Below, in pieces: positions 52,987 to 62,972 of a DNA stretch of 64,000 nucleotides. How positions within the stretch are numbered: the stretch's first letter is position 1; the number at the start of each line of letters is the position of its first letter. The translations under genes were made by a program, and so were the position numbers. The stretch lies in the NCBI RefSeq assembly GCF_014489595.1, contig NZ_CP060790.1, positions 1,426,001 through 1,490,000 of the forward strand, in the 5' to 3' direction. This DNA comes from Paenacidovorax monticola (GTDB lineage: Bacteria > Pseudomonadota > Gammaproteobacteria > Burkholderiales > Burkholderiaceae_C). The notes under the pieces are model-generated. The model saw only the letters and a program-made list of their open reading frames with translations, had not been told where the DNA came from and ran no database searches.

Positions 52987-53906
52987 GGCGGGCTATTCTG
53001 CCAGCGGGCGTGGTACTGCAGCGCCACGCGCCAGGTGGTGCACTGCGCCTGCACGGTGTCGGCCAGGTCCCGGCCGTAGCCGCCCGCCATCACGAAGGCC
53101 AGCGGCACGCGGCGCTGCCAGGCCCAGTCGAACACGCGCCGATCGCGCGCCTCCAGCCCGTCGTGCGAGAGCGCCAGGCGCCCGAGCCGGTCGCCCGCAT
53201 GCGGGTCGGCCCCCGCGAGGTAGAGCACCAGCCCCGGCTTGAAGCGCTGCGCGAGCATGTCCAGTGCCTGCTCCAGCGCCTCCAGGTAGGCGGCATCGGT
53301 GCAACCGTCGGGCAGTTCCACGTCGAGGTCGCTGCGCTCCTTCTGGAAGGGGAAGTTGCGCGCGCCGTGCAGCGACAGCGTGAACACGCTGTCGTCATCC
53401 GCGAAGATGCACGCCGTGCCGTTGCCCTGGTGTACGTCGAGGTCGATCACCGCCACGCGCAGCGGCCATATCTGCATCCACTCGGCCTGCATGAGGCGCG
53501 CCGCCACGGCCACGTCGTTGAACACGCAGAAGCCGCTGCCCCGGTCGGCATAGGCATGGTGCGTGCCGCCTGCGAGGCTGCCCGCCACCCCCTCCCCCAG
53601 GGCGGCACGGCAGGCCGCGAGCGTGCCGCCCACGGAGCGGCGCGCGCGCTCGGCCATAGCGGGGCTCCAGGGAAAGCCGATCTCGCGCTGCACGGCAGTG
53701 TCCAGCGTGCCCTGTGCCACGGCCGCGATGTAGCCAGGGCTGTGGGCCAGCGCCAGTTCCGCGTCGGTGGCGGCGGGCGCCTCGCGCAGGCGCACGCCCG
53801 GCAGCTCGCCCACCAGCCGGTCCCGCAGCATGCGGTACTTGGCCATGGGAAAGCGGTGCCCCTCGGGCAGCGGCAGCACGAAATGGTCTGAATAGAAGGC
53901 TTGCAT
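52983..53906 (-). CDS. Histone deacetylase-family hydrolase
   Basis: 307 residues with the arginase/deacetylase fold: [25 protein letters not shown] contains the paired catalytic His, [14 protein letters not shown] the zinc-ligand Asp-x-His, and [12 protein letters not shown] the third ligand. Bacterial members deacetylate polyamines or acetoin-pathway intermediates. It is translated with the thioesterase gene, suggesting a small-molecule role; substrate unknown. Confidence 0.88.
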   Translation of the reverse strand: MQAFYSDHFVLPLPEGHRFPMAKYRMLRDRLVGELPGVRLREAPAATDAELALAHSPGYIAAVAQGTLDTAVQREIGFPWSPAMAERARRSVGGTLAACRAALGEGVAGSLAGGTHHAYADRGSGFCVFNDVAVAARLMQAEWMQIWPLRVAVIDLDVHQGNGTACIFADDDSVFTLSLHGARNFPFQKERSDLDVELPDGCTDAAYLEALEQALDMLAQRFKPGLVLYLAGADPHAGDRLGRLALSHDGLEARDRRVFDWAWQRRVPLAFVMAGGYGRDLADTVQAQCTTWRVALQYHARWQNSPP

Positions 53907-53953
53907 GGCGCGATTGTGGCAAGGGCGGCTTTTTGGGTCCGGACTCTAAAAAT

Positions 53954-53968
53954 TGCTGCAATGCAACA
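53954..53968. promoter_or_regulatory. PhaR-type box 1 upstream of phaP
   Basis: TGCTGCAATGCAACA lies just upstream of the -35 element. It differs in one base from the copy at 54011-54025. PhaR, the PHB-responsive repressor, is known to bind TGC-rich sites upstream of phasin genes in betaproteobacteria; assignment here is by analogy. Confidence 0.65.
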
Positions 53969-53974
53969 AAACCC

Positions 53975-54002
53975 TTGCAATACCTGCTCAACCCCCTAAA
54001 AT
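53975..54002 (+). promoter_or_regulatory. phaP promoter
   Basis: TTGCAA (53975-53980) and TAAAAT (53997-54002) with a 16-bp spacer fit a sigma-70 promoter. It lies between the two PhaR-type boxes, so bound repressor would cover it. Confidence 0.6.
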
Positions 54003-54010
54003 TCGTTCCA

Positions 54011-54025
54011 TGCTGCACTGCAACA
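54011..54025. promoter_or_regulatory. PhaR-type box 2 near the phaP transcription start
   Basis: TGCTGCACTGCAACA begins 9 bp after the -10 element. The two boxes start 57 bp apart. Confidence 0.65.
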
Positions 54026-54102
54026 TGACCACAAGGGTCAGTCAGCGCAGATGTCTGTAAGCCACCCCCGGGGCCCCTGGCCCACCTTTTTGGAGATATG
54101 AC

Positions 54103-54651
54103 ATGTCGCTGACCGCAGAACAAATCCTGGCCTCCCACAAAGCCAACCTCGAAACCCTCTTCGGCCTGACCACCAAGGCTTTCGAAGGCGTGGAAAAGCT
54201 CGTCGAGCTGAACGTGACCGCCTCGCGCGCTGCTCTGAACGAAGCCGCCACCCACACCCAGGCCGTGCTGAGCGTGAAGGACGCGCAAGAGCTGCTGGCC
54301 CTGCAGGCCGGCCTGTTCCAGCCCCTGGCCGAGAAGACCGCCGCCTACAGCCGCCACCTGTACGACATCGCTTCGGGCACCAGCGCCGAATTCGGCAAGG
54401 CTTTCGAGAATCAGGCTGCTGAAGTGCAGAAGAACTTCGCCAACCTGGTGGACAACGCCGCCAAGAACGCCCCCGCCGGTTCCGAAACCGCCGTGGCCGT
54501 GATGAAGAGCGCCGTGTCGGCCGCCAACAACGCCTTCGAATCCGTGCAGAAGGCCGTGAAGCAGGCTTCCGACGTGGCCGAAGCCAACTTCAACGCCGTG
54601 GCCAGCACCGCTGCCAACGCCGCCAAGTCGGCCGCTCCCCGCAAGCGCTGA
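54103..54651 (+). CDS. phaP: Phasin (PHA granule-associated protein)
   Basis: 182 residues of the TIGR01841 phasin type: [35 protein letters not shown] opening, an Ala-rich amphipathic helix body, and a Lys/Arg tail. It coats polyhydroxybutyrate granules and controls their size. Codon use is strongly biased, as expected for an abundant protein. Preceded by a promoter with two PhaR-type boxes and followed by a strong terminator, so it is monocistronic. Confidence 0.94.
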   Translation: MSLTAEQILASHKANLETLFGLTTKAFEGVEKLVELNVTASRAALNEAATHTQAVLSVKDAQELLALQAGLFQPLAEKTAAYSRHLYDIASGTSAEFGKAFENQAAEVQKNFANLVDNAAKNAPAGSETAVAVMKSAVSAANNAFESVQKAVKQASDVAEANFNAVASTAANAAKSAAPRKR

Positions 54652-54793
54652 TCGGCAGCGTTGTCTGGAGTGCACACTCTAGGCAAACGCCAGGGATTAC
54701 CCTGATAATCGAACCCAAGCCCTGAGCCCCTTGCTCAGGGCACCAGTTGTCTCCTTGGATCCTCTCGAAACCCCCGTTTCAGGGATCCCTTCC

Positions 54794-54825
54794 AAGCCCA
54801 GTGTCCCCACTGGGCTTTTTTTTGC
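54794..54825 (+). terminator. phaP terminator
   Basis: Arms AAGCCCAGTG (54794-54803) and CACTGGGCTT (54808-54817) around TCCC, with a run of eight or more T. Confidence 0.9.
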
Positions 54826-54903
54826 CCGCACCACGCCTGCCCAGGCGCAAGCGGCACGCGCCGTCCGTGGATGCGCGACAATTTCCGCGCCCCCCACTGC
54901 CCC

Positions 54904-55668
54904 ATGCACCGCATGCCCGCCCCCCTGCCCTGGCTGGAACCCCATGACCCCTTCCCCAGCCCCGATCAGGCCTGGGGCCCCGACGACCCGGCCCCCGGCC
55001 TGCTGGCCGCCGGCGGCGCCCTGGACACCGACCACCTGCTGCGAGCCTATTCCCAGGGCATCTTTCCCTGGTTCAGCGCGGGCCAACCGGTGCTCTGGTG
55101 GTCCCCGCACCCCCGCATGGTGCTGCCGGTGGCGGAGTTCCGCCTGCACCGCTCACTGCGCAGGACGCTGCAGAAGTTCCGGGCCGACCCGCGCTGCGCA
55201 ATCCGCGTGGACCACGACTTCGGCGCCGTGATCCGCGCCTGCGCCGGCACCGAGCGGCCCGGGCAGCCCGGCACCTGGATCGTGCCCCGCATGGTGGCGG
55301 CCTACGAGGGCTTCCACGCGGCCGGCCATGTTCACAGCATCGAGACCTGGATCGACGGGCAGCTCGCCGGCGGGCTGTACTTCGTGAACGTGGGGCGTGC
55401 GGTGTTCGGCGAGTCCATGTTCGCCCATGCCACCGACGCGTCCAAGATCGCGCTGGCGGCCCTGGTGTGCCTGTGCCGCCGCCACGGCGTGGCGCTGATC
55501 GACTGCCAGCAGAACACCCGGCACCTCGCATCGCTGGGCGCGCGCGAGATCGCCCGCCCCGACTTCACCCGCAGCATCCTGCGCAGCCAGCAGGACCCCG
55601 CCCCCGCCTGGGCGTTCGACCCCGTATACTGGAACGAACTTTTGCCATCTGCCATCACACAGGCATGA
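54904..55668 (+). CDS. aat: Leucyl/phenylalanyl-tRNA-protein transferase
   Basis: 254 residues from the ATG at 54904. Characteristic [30 protein letters not shown] and [30 protein letters not shown]. It transfers Leu or Phe from aminoacyl-tRNA to N-terminal Lys or Arg, creating a ClpS/ClpAP degron. Overlaps bpt by 4 bp (ATGA). Confidence 0.95.
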   Translation: MHRMPAPLPWLEPHDPFPSPDQAWGPDDPAPGLLAAGGALDTDHLLRAYSQGIFPWFSAGQPVLWWSPHPRMVLPVAEFRLHRSLRRTLQKFRADPRCAIRVDHDFGAVIRACAGTERPGQPGTWIVPRMVAAYEGFHAAGHVHSIETWIDGQLAGGLYFVNVGRAVFGESMFAHATDASKIALAALVCLCRRHGVALIDCQQNTRHLASLGAREIARPDFTRSILRSQQDPAPAWAFDPVYWNELLPSAITQA

Positions 55669-56441
55669 CGCAACTCAACGACCTTCCGCTGCAGACCCTG
55701 CAGTTCTACGCCACGGCGGCCTATCCGTGCAGCTACCTGCCCGATCGCCTGGCCCGCTCCCAGGTCGCCACCCCCAGCCATCTGATCCAGTCCACCACCT
55801 ACTCCGAGCTGGTGACCCAGGGTTTCCGCCGCAGCGGCATGTTCACCTACCGGCCGTACTGCGACGGCTGCAAGGCCTGCACCCCGCTGCGCGTGCAGGC
55901 CACGCGGTTCCAGCCGGACCGCAGCCAGCGTCGCGCCTGGCGCCAGCACCTGCATCTGCAGGTGCGCGTGCTGCGCCTGTGCTACCTGCCCGAGCACTAC
56001 CAGCTCTACCTGCGCTACCAGCAAAGCCGCCACGCGGGCGGCGGCATGGACCACGACAGCATCGACCAGTACACCCAGTTCCTGCTGCAAAGCCGCGTGA
56101 ACTCGCGCCTGGTCGAATTCCGCGAGCCCGGCGAAGGCGACGCGCCCGGGGCGCTCAAGATGGTGTCCATCCTCGACGTGCTCGACGACGGCCTGTCGGC
56201 CGTCTACACCTTCTACGAGCCCGACGCCCATGCCAGCTACGGCACCTACAACGTGCTGTGGCAGATCGACCAGGCCCGCCAGTTGGGCCTGCCCTACGCC
56301 TACCTGGGGTACTGGATCGAGGACAGCCCCAAGATGAACTACAAGGCCCGCTTCCTGCCGCACGAGGTGCGCGTGGACGGCCATTGGCAGCTGGTAGCCC
56401 GCCCCTCCACCGCTGGCACGGTGCCGGCCAAGATTTCATAA
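55665..56441 (+). CDS. bpt: Aspartate/glutamate leucyltransferase (bacterial Ate/Bpt)
   Basis: 258 residues with the Ate1-type N-terminal cysteines ([13 protein letters not shown]) and the C-terminal catalytic domain ([22 protein letters not shown]). It adds leucine to proteins beginning with Asp or Glu, extending the N-degron pathway. aat and bpt are coupled, as is usual in proteobacteria. Confidence 0.95.
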   Translation: MTQLNDLPLQTLQFYATAAYPCSYLPDRLARSQVATPSHLIQSTTYSELVTQGFRRSGMFTYRPYCDGCKACTPLRVQATRFQPDRSQRRAWRQHLHLQVRVLRLCYLPEHYQLYLRYQQSRHAGGGMDHDSIDQYTQFLLQSRVNSRLVEFREPGEGDAPGALKMVSILDVLDDGLSAVYTFYEPDAHASYGTYNVLWQIDQARQLGLPYAYLGYWIEDSPKMNYKARFLPHEVRVDGHWQLVARPSTAGTVPAKIS

Positions 56442-56474
56442 GATAAAATAGCAGATTATTCGCGGCACCCCTCC

Positions 56475-57281
56475 ATGAGAAAAAGCGACCCCGACATCCC
56501 AGCCAAGCCCAGCGTCCAGGTTCTGGAGCGCATGTTCACGCTGATCGATGTTCTGGCGTCCCGCGAAGAGGCCATCTCGCTCAAGGAAATCAGCGAGCGG
56601 ACAGGCCTGCACCCTTCCACCACCCACCGCATCCTCAACGACCTGGCAATCGGCCGCTTCGTGGACCGACCCGAATCGGGCAGCTACCGCCTGGGCATGC
56701 GCCTGCTGGAGCTGGGCAACCTCGTCAAGGCACGCCTGTCGGTGCGCGACGCGGCCCTCGCGCCCATGCGCAACCTGCACAAGCTGATCCAGCAGCCCGT
56801 GAACCTCAGCATGCGCCAGGGCGACGAGATCGTCTACGTGGAGCGCGCCTACAGCGAACGCTCGGGCATGCAGGTGGTGCGGGCCATCGGTGGCCGTGCG
56901 CCGCTGCACCTGACCTCGGTGGGCAAGCTGTTCCTGGCCATGGACGACCCTCAGCGCGTGCGCGCCTATGCCACACGCACAGGCCTGCCGGGCCACACGC
57001 ACAACAGCATCACGCAGCTGCCCGTTCTGGAACGCGAGCTGGCCAAGGCCCGCCAGTACGGCATTGCGCGCGATAACGAAGAGCTGGAGCTGGGGGTTCG
57101 CTGCATGGCCGCCGGCGTATACGACGACCAGGGCAAGCTGGTGGCGGGGTTGTCGATCTCGGCGCCCGCCGACCGGCTCGACGAGGGCTGGCTGCCCAAG
57201 CTGCAGGCCACGGCCCAGGAAATCTCGACGGCGCTGGGCCACCACGCAGGTACCGCGGCGACCGGCCACGCAGGCGGCTGA
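56475..57281 (+). CDS. IclR-family transcriptional regulator
   Basis: 268 residues with an N-terminal winged helix (SLKEISERTGLHPSTTHRILNDLAI, about 35-59) and a C-terminal effector domain with NLSMRQGDEIVYVERA and SVGKLFLA. Effector unknown. It lies 33 bp after bpt on the same strand and faces the PBP7-like gene; no obvious target operon is adjacent. Confidence 0.88.
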   Translation: MRKSDPDIPAKPSVQVLERMFTLIDVLASREEAISLKEISERTGLHPSTTHRILNDLAIGRFVDRPESGSYRLGMRLLELGNLVKARLSVRDAALAPMRNLHKLIQQPVNLSMRQGDEIVYVERAYSERSGMQVVRAIGGRAPLHLTSVGKLFLAMDDPQRVRAYATRTGLPGHTHNSITQLPVLERELAKARQYGIARDNEELELGVRCMAAGVYDDQGKLVAGLSISAPADRLDEGWLPKLQATAQEISTALGHHAGTAATGHAGG

Positions 57282-57318
57282 GCCGCCCTCTCACTTTCGC
57301 GAAAAGAACCTGACTGGA

Positions 57319-57337
57319 GGCCCGCGCCGCGCGGGCC
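57319..57337. terminator. Possible terminator between convergent genes
   Basis: GGCCCGCG and CGCGGGCC separated by 3 bp between the IclR gene and the convergent endopeptidase gene. No T run follows, so it is uncertain. Confidence 0.35.
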
Positions 57338-57349
57338 ACGTGCGGGGGT

Positions 57350-58390
57350 TTACTTGCCGCCGGCCGTCACCACGGCATGGCTGCGCGATTCCACCCAGTG
57401 GCGCACGCGCTCCGCGTCGCCCAGGCGGCTGAACTTGCCGGCGGAGTCCAGGAACACCATGATGATCTTGCGCCCGGCCACCTGGGCCTGCATGACGAGG
57501 CAGCGGCCCGCCTCGGAGATGTAGCCGGTCTTCTGCAGGCCGATGTCCCAGGCCGGGCTGCTCACCAGGCGATTCGTGTTATTGAACTGCAGGGTGCGGC
57601 GGCCCACGGCCACCTCATGGCTTGGCGAGGTGGACAGCTCGCGCAGCAGCGGGTCGCCATGCGCCACGTTCACCAGCGTCGCCAGGTCGCGGGCGCTGGA
57701 CTGGTTGCGGCTGGACAGGCCCGTGGGCTCGACGTACTGGGTGTCGGTCATGCCCAGCAGCTTGGCCTTGGCGTTCATCTGGGCCACGAAGGCGTCCAGC
57801 CCGCCAGGGAAAGTGCGCCCCAACGCATGGGCCGCGCGGTTCTCGCTCGACATCAGGGCCAGGTGCATCATTTCGCCACGGGTCAGCGTGGTGCCCACGG
57901 TGAGGCGCGAGCGGCTGCCCTTCTCGGTGTCCACGTCGTCCTGGGTGATGGTCAGGGGCTCGTCCATGGGCAGGCGCGCCTGCGAGATGATGAGCCCCGT
58001 CATGAGCTTGGTCAGCGACGCGATGGGCAGCACGGCATGGTCGTTCTTGGAGAGCAGCACCTCATGCGTGTCCTGGTCGATCACCAGCGCCACGCTGGAC
58101 TTGAGCGCCAGCGGGTCGTTGACCTGGTGCAGGCCCGCGAGCTGGCCGAACGAGGGGCGCTCCGGCACATAGGCCACGCGGGTGGGCGCCTTGGCGCTGT
58201 GCGCCGACTTGCGCACCGGGGCGGACTTGCGCGCCGTGGACCGTTTGGCGGAGGCCGAACTGACCTGCTGTTTCTTGGAAGTTTTCTTCTCGGCCGCATG
58301 CGCGGCAGGCGCCACGAGGGCCAGGCTCAGCGCCGCGAAGGCGCAGGCTTGGAGAAAACGGCCGAAAACGGTGCGGTGGCGGGTGTGCAT
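57350..58390 (-). CDS. pbpG: D-alanyl-D-alanine endopeptidase (PBP7-like)
   Basis: 346 residues: signal peptide (about 1-32), a Lys/Ser/Ala-rich linker (33-75), and a S11 peptidase with S125LTK, S182EN and K287TG. Active-site spacing and length match PbpG/DacA-type low-molecular-weight penicillin-binding proteins; there is no C-terminal amphipathic anchor, favouring PbpG. It cuts peptidoglycan cross-links in the periplasm. Confidence 0.88.
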   Translation of the reverse strand: MHTRHRTVFGRFLQACAFAALSLALVAPAAHAAEKKTSKKQQVSSASAKRSTARKSAPVRKSAHSAKAPTRVAYVPERPSFGQLAGLHQVNDPLALKSSVALVIDQDTHEVLLSKNDHAVLPIASLTKLMTGLIISQARLPMDEPLTITQDDVDTEKGSRSRLTVGTTLTRGEMMHLALMSSENRAAHALGRTFPGGLDAFVAQMNAKAKLLGMTDTQYVEPTGLSSRNQSSARDLATLVNVAHGDPLLRELSTSPSHEVAVGRRTLQFNNTNRLVSSPAWDIGLQKTGYISEAGRCLVMQAQVAGRKIIMVFLDSAGKFSRLGDAERVRHWVESRSHAVVTAGGK

Positions 58391-58506
58391 CCGAATGCTC
58401 CAAGCAGCAAGAATTGTATGGCAGTGTACTGAATCGAAAAAAGTCGCGCAAGATCAATGTCTTGCGCGACTCTTCCAGAAAGTGAGTGAGATTATAAATC
58501 CAGTGC

Positions 58507-60045
58507 TCAGCCCTGGGCCGCCACCCGGTCGGCTTTACTGTGTAATTTGTTCAACGCGCTGAGGTAGGCCTTGGCTGACGCGACCACGATGTCCGGGTCC
58601 GCCCCCACGCCGTTGACCACGCGGCCATTGCTCTGCAGGCGCACCGTGACCTCGCCCTGGCTCTCGGTGGAGCCGCTGATGGCGTTCACGGAGTACAGCA
58701 CCATCTCGGCGCCGCTCTTGACGTGCGACTCGATGGCCTTGAGCGAGGCGTCCACCGGGCCGTTGCCCTCGGACTCGCCCTGCACCTCCTTGCCCTCCAC
58801 CGTGAACACGATGCGGGCCTGGGGGCGCTCGCCCGTTTCGCTGTGCTGGGACAGGGAGACGAAGCCGTACTGTTCCTTCTCGCTGGTCACGCTCTCGTCG
58901 CTGACCAGGGCCAGGATGTCCTCGTCGAATATCTCGCTCTTGCGGTCGGCCAGTTCCTTGAAGCGCGCGAAGGCGGCGTTGATCTCGGTCTCGCTGTCGA
59001 GCTGCACGCCCAGCTCCTGCAGGCGCTGCTTGAAGGCATTGCGGCCGCTGAGCTTGCCCAGCACGATCTTGTTGGCGCTCCAGCCCACGTCCTCGGCGCG
59101 CATGATCTCGTAGGTGTCGCGCGCCTTGAGCACGCCGTCCTGGTGGATGCCCGAGGCATGGGCAAAGGCGTTGGCGCCCACCACGGCCTTGTTGGGCTGC
59201 ACCACGAAGCCCGTGGTCTGGCTCACCATGCGGCTGGCGGCCACGATGTGCTGGGTGTCGATGCCCAGGTCCAGGTTGAAGTAGTCGCGGCGCGTCTTGA
59301 CGGCCATCACCACCTCTTCGAGCGAGCAGTTGCCGGCGCGCTCGCCCAGGCCGTTGATCGTGCATTCCACCTGGCGCGCGCCACCGATCTTCACCCCGGC
59401 CAGCGAGTTGGCCACGGCCATGCCCAGGTCGTTGTGGCAGTGCACGGACCAGATGGCCTTGTCGGAGTTGGGGATGCGCTCGCGCAGCGTCTTGATGAAG
59501 TTGCCGTACAGCTCGGGAATGGCGTAGCCCACGGTGTCGGGCACGTTGATAGTGGTAGCACCCTCGGCGATCACGGTTTCGAGCACGCGGCACAGGAAGT
59601 CCACGTCGCTGCGGTAGCCGTCCTCGGGGCTGAACTCGATGTCGCCCACCAGGTTGCGCGCGAAGCGCACCGACTGCTTGGCCTGCTCCAGCACCTGCTC
59701 GGGCGTCATGCGCAGCTTCTTCTCCATGTGCAGCGGGCTCGTGGCGATGAAGGTGTGGATGCGCGCGCTGTTGGCACCCTTGAGCGCCTCGGCGGCACGG
59801 GCTATGTCGCGGTCGTTGGCGCGCGAGAGCGAGCAGATCGTGGAGTCCTTGATCGCGTTGGCAATGGTCTGCACGGCCTCGAAGTCACCGTTGGAGCTGG
59901 CGGCGAAGCCGGCCTCGATCACGTCCACCTTCAGGCGCTCGAGCTGGCGCGCGATGCGCAGCTTCTCGTCCTTGGTCATCGAGGCGCCGGGCGACTGCTC
60001 GCCGTCGCGCAAGGTGGTGTCGAAAATGATCAGCTTGTCTGCCAT
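58507..60045 (-). CDS. leuA: 2-Isopropylmalate synthase
   Basis: 512 residues, opening with [22 protein letters not shown]. The TIM-barrel metal site is [16 protein letters not shown] (about 200-215) and the C-terminal leucine-sensing domain starts near residue 390. It condenses acetyl-CoA with 2-oxoisovalerate, the first step of leucine synthesis, and is feedback inhibited by leucine. A leucine-rich leader peptide and a terminator precede it on the same strand, indicating attenuation. Confidence 0.96.
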   Translation of the reverse strand: MADKLIIFDTTLRDGEQSPGASMTKDEKLRIARQLERLKVDVIEAGFAASSNGDFEAVQTIANAIKDSTICSLSRANDRDIARAAEALKGANSARIHTFIATSPLHMEKKLRMTPEQVLEQAKQSVRFARNLVGDIEFSPEDGYRSDVDFLCRVLETVIAEGATTINVPDTVGYAIPELYGNFIKTLRERIPNSDKAIWSVHCHNDLGMAVANSLAGVKIGGARQVECTINGLGERAGNCSLEEVVMAVKTRRDYFNLDLGIDTQHIVAASRMVSQTTGFVVQPNKAVVGANAFAHASGIHQDGVLKARDTYEIMRAEDVGWSANKIVLGKLSGRNAFKQRLQELGVQLDSETEINAAFARFKELADRKSEIFDEDILALVSDESVTSEKEQYGFVSLSQHSETGERPQARIVFTVEGKEVQGESEGNGPVDASLKAIESHVKSGAEMVLYSVNAISGSTESQGEVTVRLQSNGRVVNGVGADPDIVVASAKAYLSALNKLHSKADRVAAQG

Positions 60046-60098
60046 GGTGTTCTCCTGGACTGGTGGGGTGGTCCCGCAACTTCGAAATTCTGGCGCTC

Positions 60099-60135
60099 AA
60101 AACAAAAGGCCCGTTGCGGGTGCATACGGGCCTTT
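60099..60135 (-). terminator. leuA attenuator terminator
   Basis: On the minus strand AAAGGCCCGT (60135-60126) pairs with ACGGGCCTTT (60114-60105), followed by TGTTTTG. It lies between the leader peptide stop and the leuA start. The 5' arm contains GCCCGT, which can instead pair with ACGGGC at 60175-60170 inside the leader peptide gene. Confidence 0.8.
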
Positions 60136-60158
60136 GAGAAAAAGTGTGCGCGTGCGCT

Positions 60159-60212
60159 CTACCGTCTCCGCCCGTGGGAAGATAGCAGTAGGGCCAGTGC
60201 GAACGACTTCAT
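60159..60212 (-). CDS. leuL: leuA leader peptide
   Basis: A 17-codon frame encoding MKSFALALLLSSHGRRR, then TAG. Four of five residues from L6 to L10 are leucine (CTG, CTA, CTG, CTA); CTA is a rare codon in this GC-rich genome. Its stop lies 24 bp before the terminator hairpin. Stalling at the Leu codons would expose ACGGGC (60175-60170), which is complementary to the terminator's 5' arm. The ribosome-binding site is weak. Confidence 0.75.
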   Translation of the reverse strand: MKSFALALLLSSHGRRR

Positions 60213-60248
60213 GCCGTGCAATGTAGCACATCTCGCGCACAGCCGCCG

Positions 60249-61082
60249 TCACTTGTGCAGGCCGCGCTCGTCGGGCTCGTCGGTGGACATGCTGATCACG
60301 CTGCTGTGCTGGCCCTTGGCCTTGCGCCAGGCATAGACCGCGTAGCCCGAGAGGCCGTAGAGCACGAACAGCCCGAACAGCACGATGGGCGGATGGATGT
60401 TGATGACGGCGATGCCCAGCGCGATGAGCACGATGGCCGCGAACGGCACGCTCTTCTTCATCTGGATGTCCTTGAAGCTGTAGAACGGCACGTTGGTCAC
60501 CATGGTCAGGCCCGCGTAGAGCGTGAACGCGAAAGTCACCCAGGTCACCTGCGGCCAAGTCAGCCAGAAGTCCTCGCCGCGGCGCACGCCGGCCTCGGTG
60601 AGCAGCCAGATGAAGCCCATCACCAGGGCCGCGGCCGCCGGCGAGGGCAGGCCCTGGAAGTAGCGCTTGTCCACCACGCCAGTGTTCACGTTGAAGCGCG
60701 CCAGGCGCAGCGCGGCGCAGGCGCAGTACACGAAGGCAGCGATCCAGCCCCAGCGGCCCAGCCCCTGCAGCGCCCATTCGTAGGCGATGAGCGCGGGCGC
60801 GGCGCCGAACGAGACCATGTCGGACAGCGAATCCATCTGCTCGCCGAAGGCGCTCTGCGTGTTCGTCATGCGCGCCACGCGGCCGTCCAGGCTGTCGAGC
60901 ACCATGGCGCAGAACACGCCCACGGCCGCCATGTCGAAGCGGTCGTTCATGGCCATGACGATGGCGTAGAAGCCGCCGAACAGCGCCGCCAGCGTGAACA
61001 GGTTGGGCAGGATGTAGATGCCCTTGCGGCGCTTGCGCACCACCACGCCCGTTTCTTCGGCGGACTCGTTACCGTCATGCAT
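60249..61082 (-). CDS. pssA: CDP-diacylglycerol-serine O-phosphatidyltransferase
   Basis: 277 residues with the CDP-alcohol phosphotransferase motif DSLDGRVAR then GEQMDSLSD (about 63-85) and seven membrane helices. It makes phosphatidylserine from CDP-diacylglycerol. The pssA gene between ilvC and leuA is a common Burkholderiales order. The short gap to the leader peptide gene suggests that leuA has its own promoter in or near the end of pssA. Confidence 0.93.
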   Translation of the reverse strand: MHDGNESAEETGVVVRKRRKGIYILPNLFTLAALFGGFYAIVMAMNDRFDMAAVGVFCAMVLDSLDGRVARMTNTQSAFGEQMDSLSDMVSFGAAPALIAYEWALQGLGRWGWIAAFVYCACAALRLARFNVNTGVVDKRYFQGLPSPAAAALVMGFIWLLTEAGVRRGEDFWLTWPQVTWVTFAFTLYAGLTMVTNVPFYSFKDIQMKKSVPFAAIVLIALGIAVINIHPPIVLFGLFVLYGLSGYAVYAWRKAKGQHSSVISMSTDEPDERGLHK

Positions 61083-61116
61083 TCCACAGACCTCCAGCGC
61101 ATGTCCATCATGCGCG

Positions 61117-61142
61117 AGTAGCTATTGATTTTATAGTATTCA
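61117..61142. repeat. Partial dispersed repeat
   Basis: GCTATTGATTTTATAGTATT lies in the AT-rich gap between ilvC and pssA; it resembles the AT-rich edge of the repeats at 39319 and 62911 but lacks the GGCGCT block. Confidence 0.35.
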
Positions 61143-61218
61143 GCCCCGCACCCGGCACGGGGAAAGGACGCAGTGTAGCCGCTGCGCGGCACCGGCCCGC
61201 CCAGGACGGCCCGGCAAC

Positions 61219-61243
61219 GAAAAAGGCCACCGAAGTGGCCTTT
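61219..61243 (-). terminator. ilvC terminator
   Basis: Arms AAAGGCCAC and GTGGCCTTT (61222-61230 and 61235-61243) with a four-base loop, followed on the minus strand by TTTTTCG. Confidence 0.85.
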
Positions 61244-61267
61244 GCGGATGCCGGGGCGAGCGCCGAA

Positions 61268-62338
<1,071 letters not shown>

Positions 62339-62830
62339 TTACACGCGCAGGATGCGCTCGCCACGGCCGATGCCGCTGGCGCCGGTGCGCACGGTTTCCA
62401 GGATGGCAGTGCGGTCGATGGCCTGCAGGAAGGCGTCGTTCTTGGACTGGTCGCCCGTGAGCTCGATGGTGTAGCTCTTCTCGGTCACGTCGATGATGCG
62501 GCCGCGGAAGATGTCGGCCATGCGCTTCATCTCCTCGCGCTCCTTGCCCACAGCGCGCACCTTCACCATCATGAGCTCGCGCTCGGTGTAGGCACCCTCG
62601 GTGAGGTCGACCACCTTCACGACCTCGATGAGGCGGTTCAGGTGCTTGGTGATCTGCTCGATCACGTCGTCGGAGCCCGTGGTCTGGATGGTCATGCGCG
62701 ACAGCGATGCATCCTCGGTGGGCGCCACGGTGAGCGATTCGATGTTGTAGCCCCGCGCGGAAAACAGGGCCACCACGCGCGAGAGCGCGCCGGGTTCGTT
62801 CTCGAGCAGAACGGCGATGATGTGCTTCAT
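62339..62830 (-). CDS. ilvH: Acetolactate synthase small subunit
   Basis: 163 residues from the ATG at 62830 (KHIIAVLLENEPGALSRVVALFSARGYNIESLTVAPTED), with two ACT domains that bind valine for feedback inhibition of the large subunit. It lies between ilvB and ilvC on the same strand. Confidence 0.96.
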   Translation of the reverse strand: MKHIIAVLLENEPGALSRVVALFSARGYNIESLTVAPTEDASLSRMTIQTTGSDDVIEQITKHLNRLIEVVKVVDLTEGAYTERELMMVKVRAVGKEREEMKRMADIFRGRIIDVTEKSYTIELTGDQSKNDAFLQAIDRTAILETVRTGASGIGRGERILRV

Positions 62831-62910
62831 AAGTGCAGATTCCTCTTTTCGCTGCCCTCCCCCGCGCACGGTAATGCGCGGGCTCGGCAGGCAATAGATT
62901 CGTCAAGAAA

Positions 62911-62966
62911 GATGCTATCTATTCGATAGCTTTTGGCGCTTGATGGACAAGCGCCAGAGGCCGATT
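62911..62966. repeat. Comamonadaceae-type dispersed repeat, copy 2
   Basis: GATAGCTTTTGGCGCTTGAT followed by GGACAAGCGCCAGAGG, containing an inverted GGCGCTT / AAGCGCC pair. It lies between ilvB and ilvH and closely matches 39319-39378. Confidence 0.6.
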
Positions 62967-62972
62967 CGCTGC

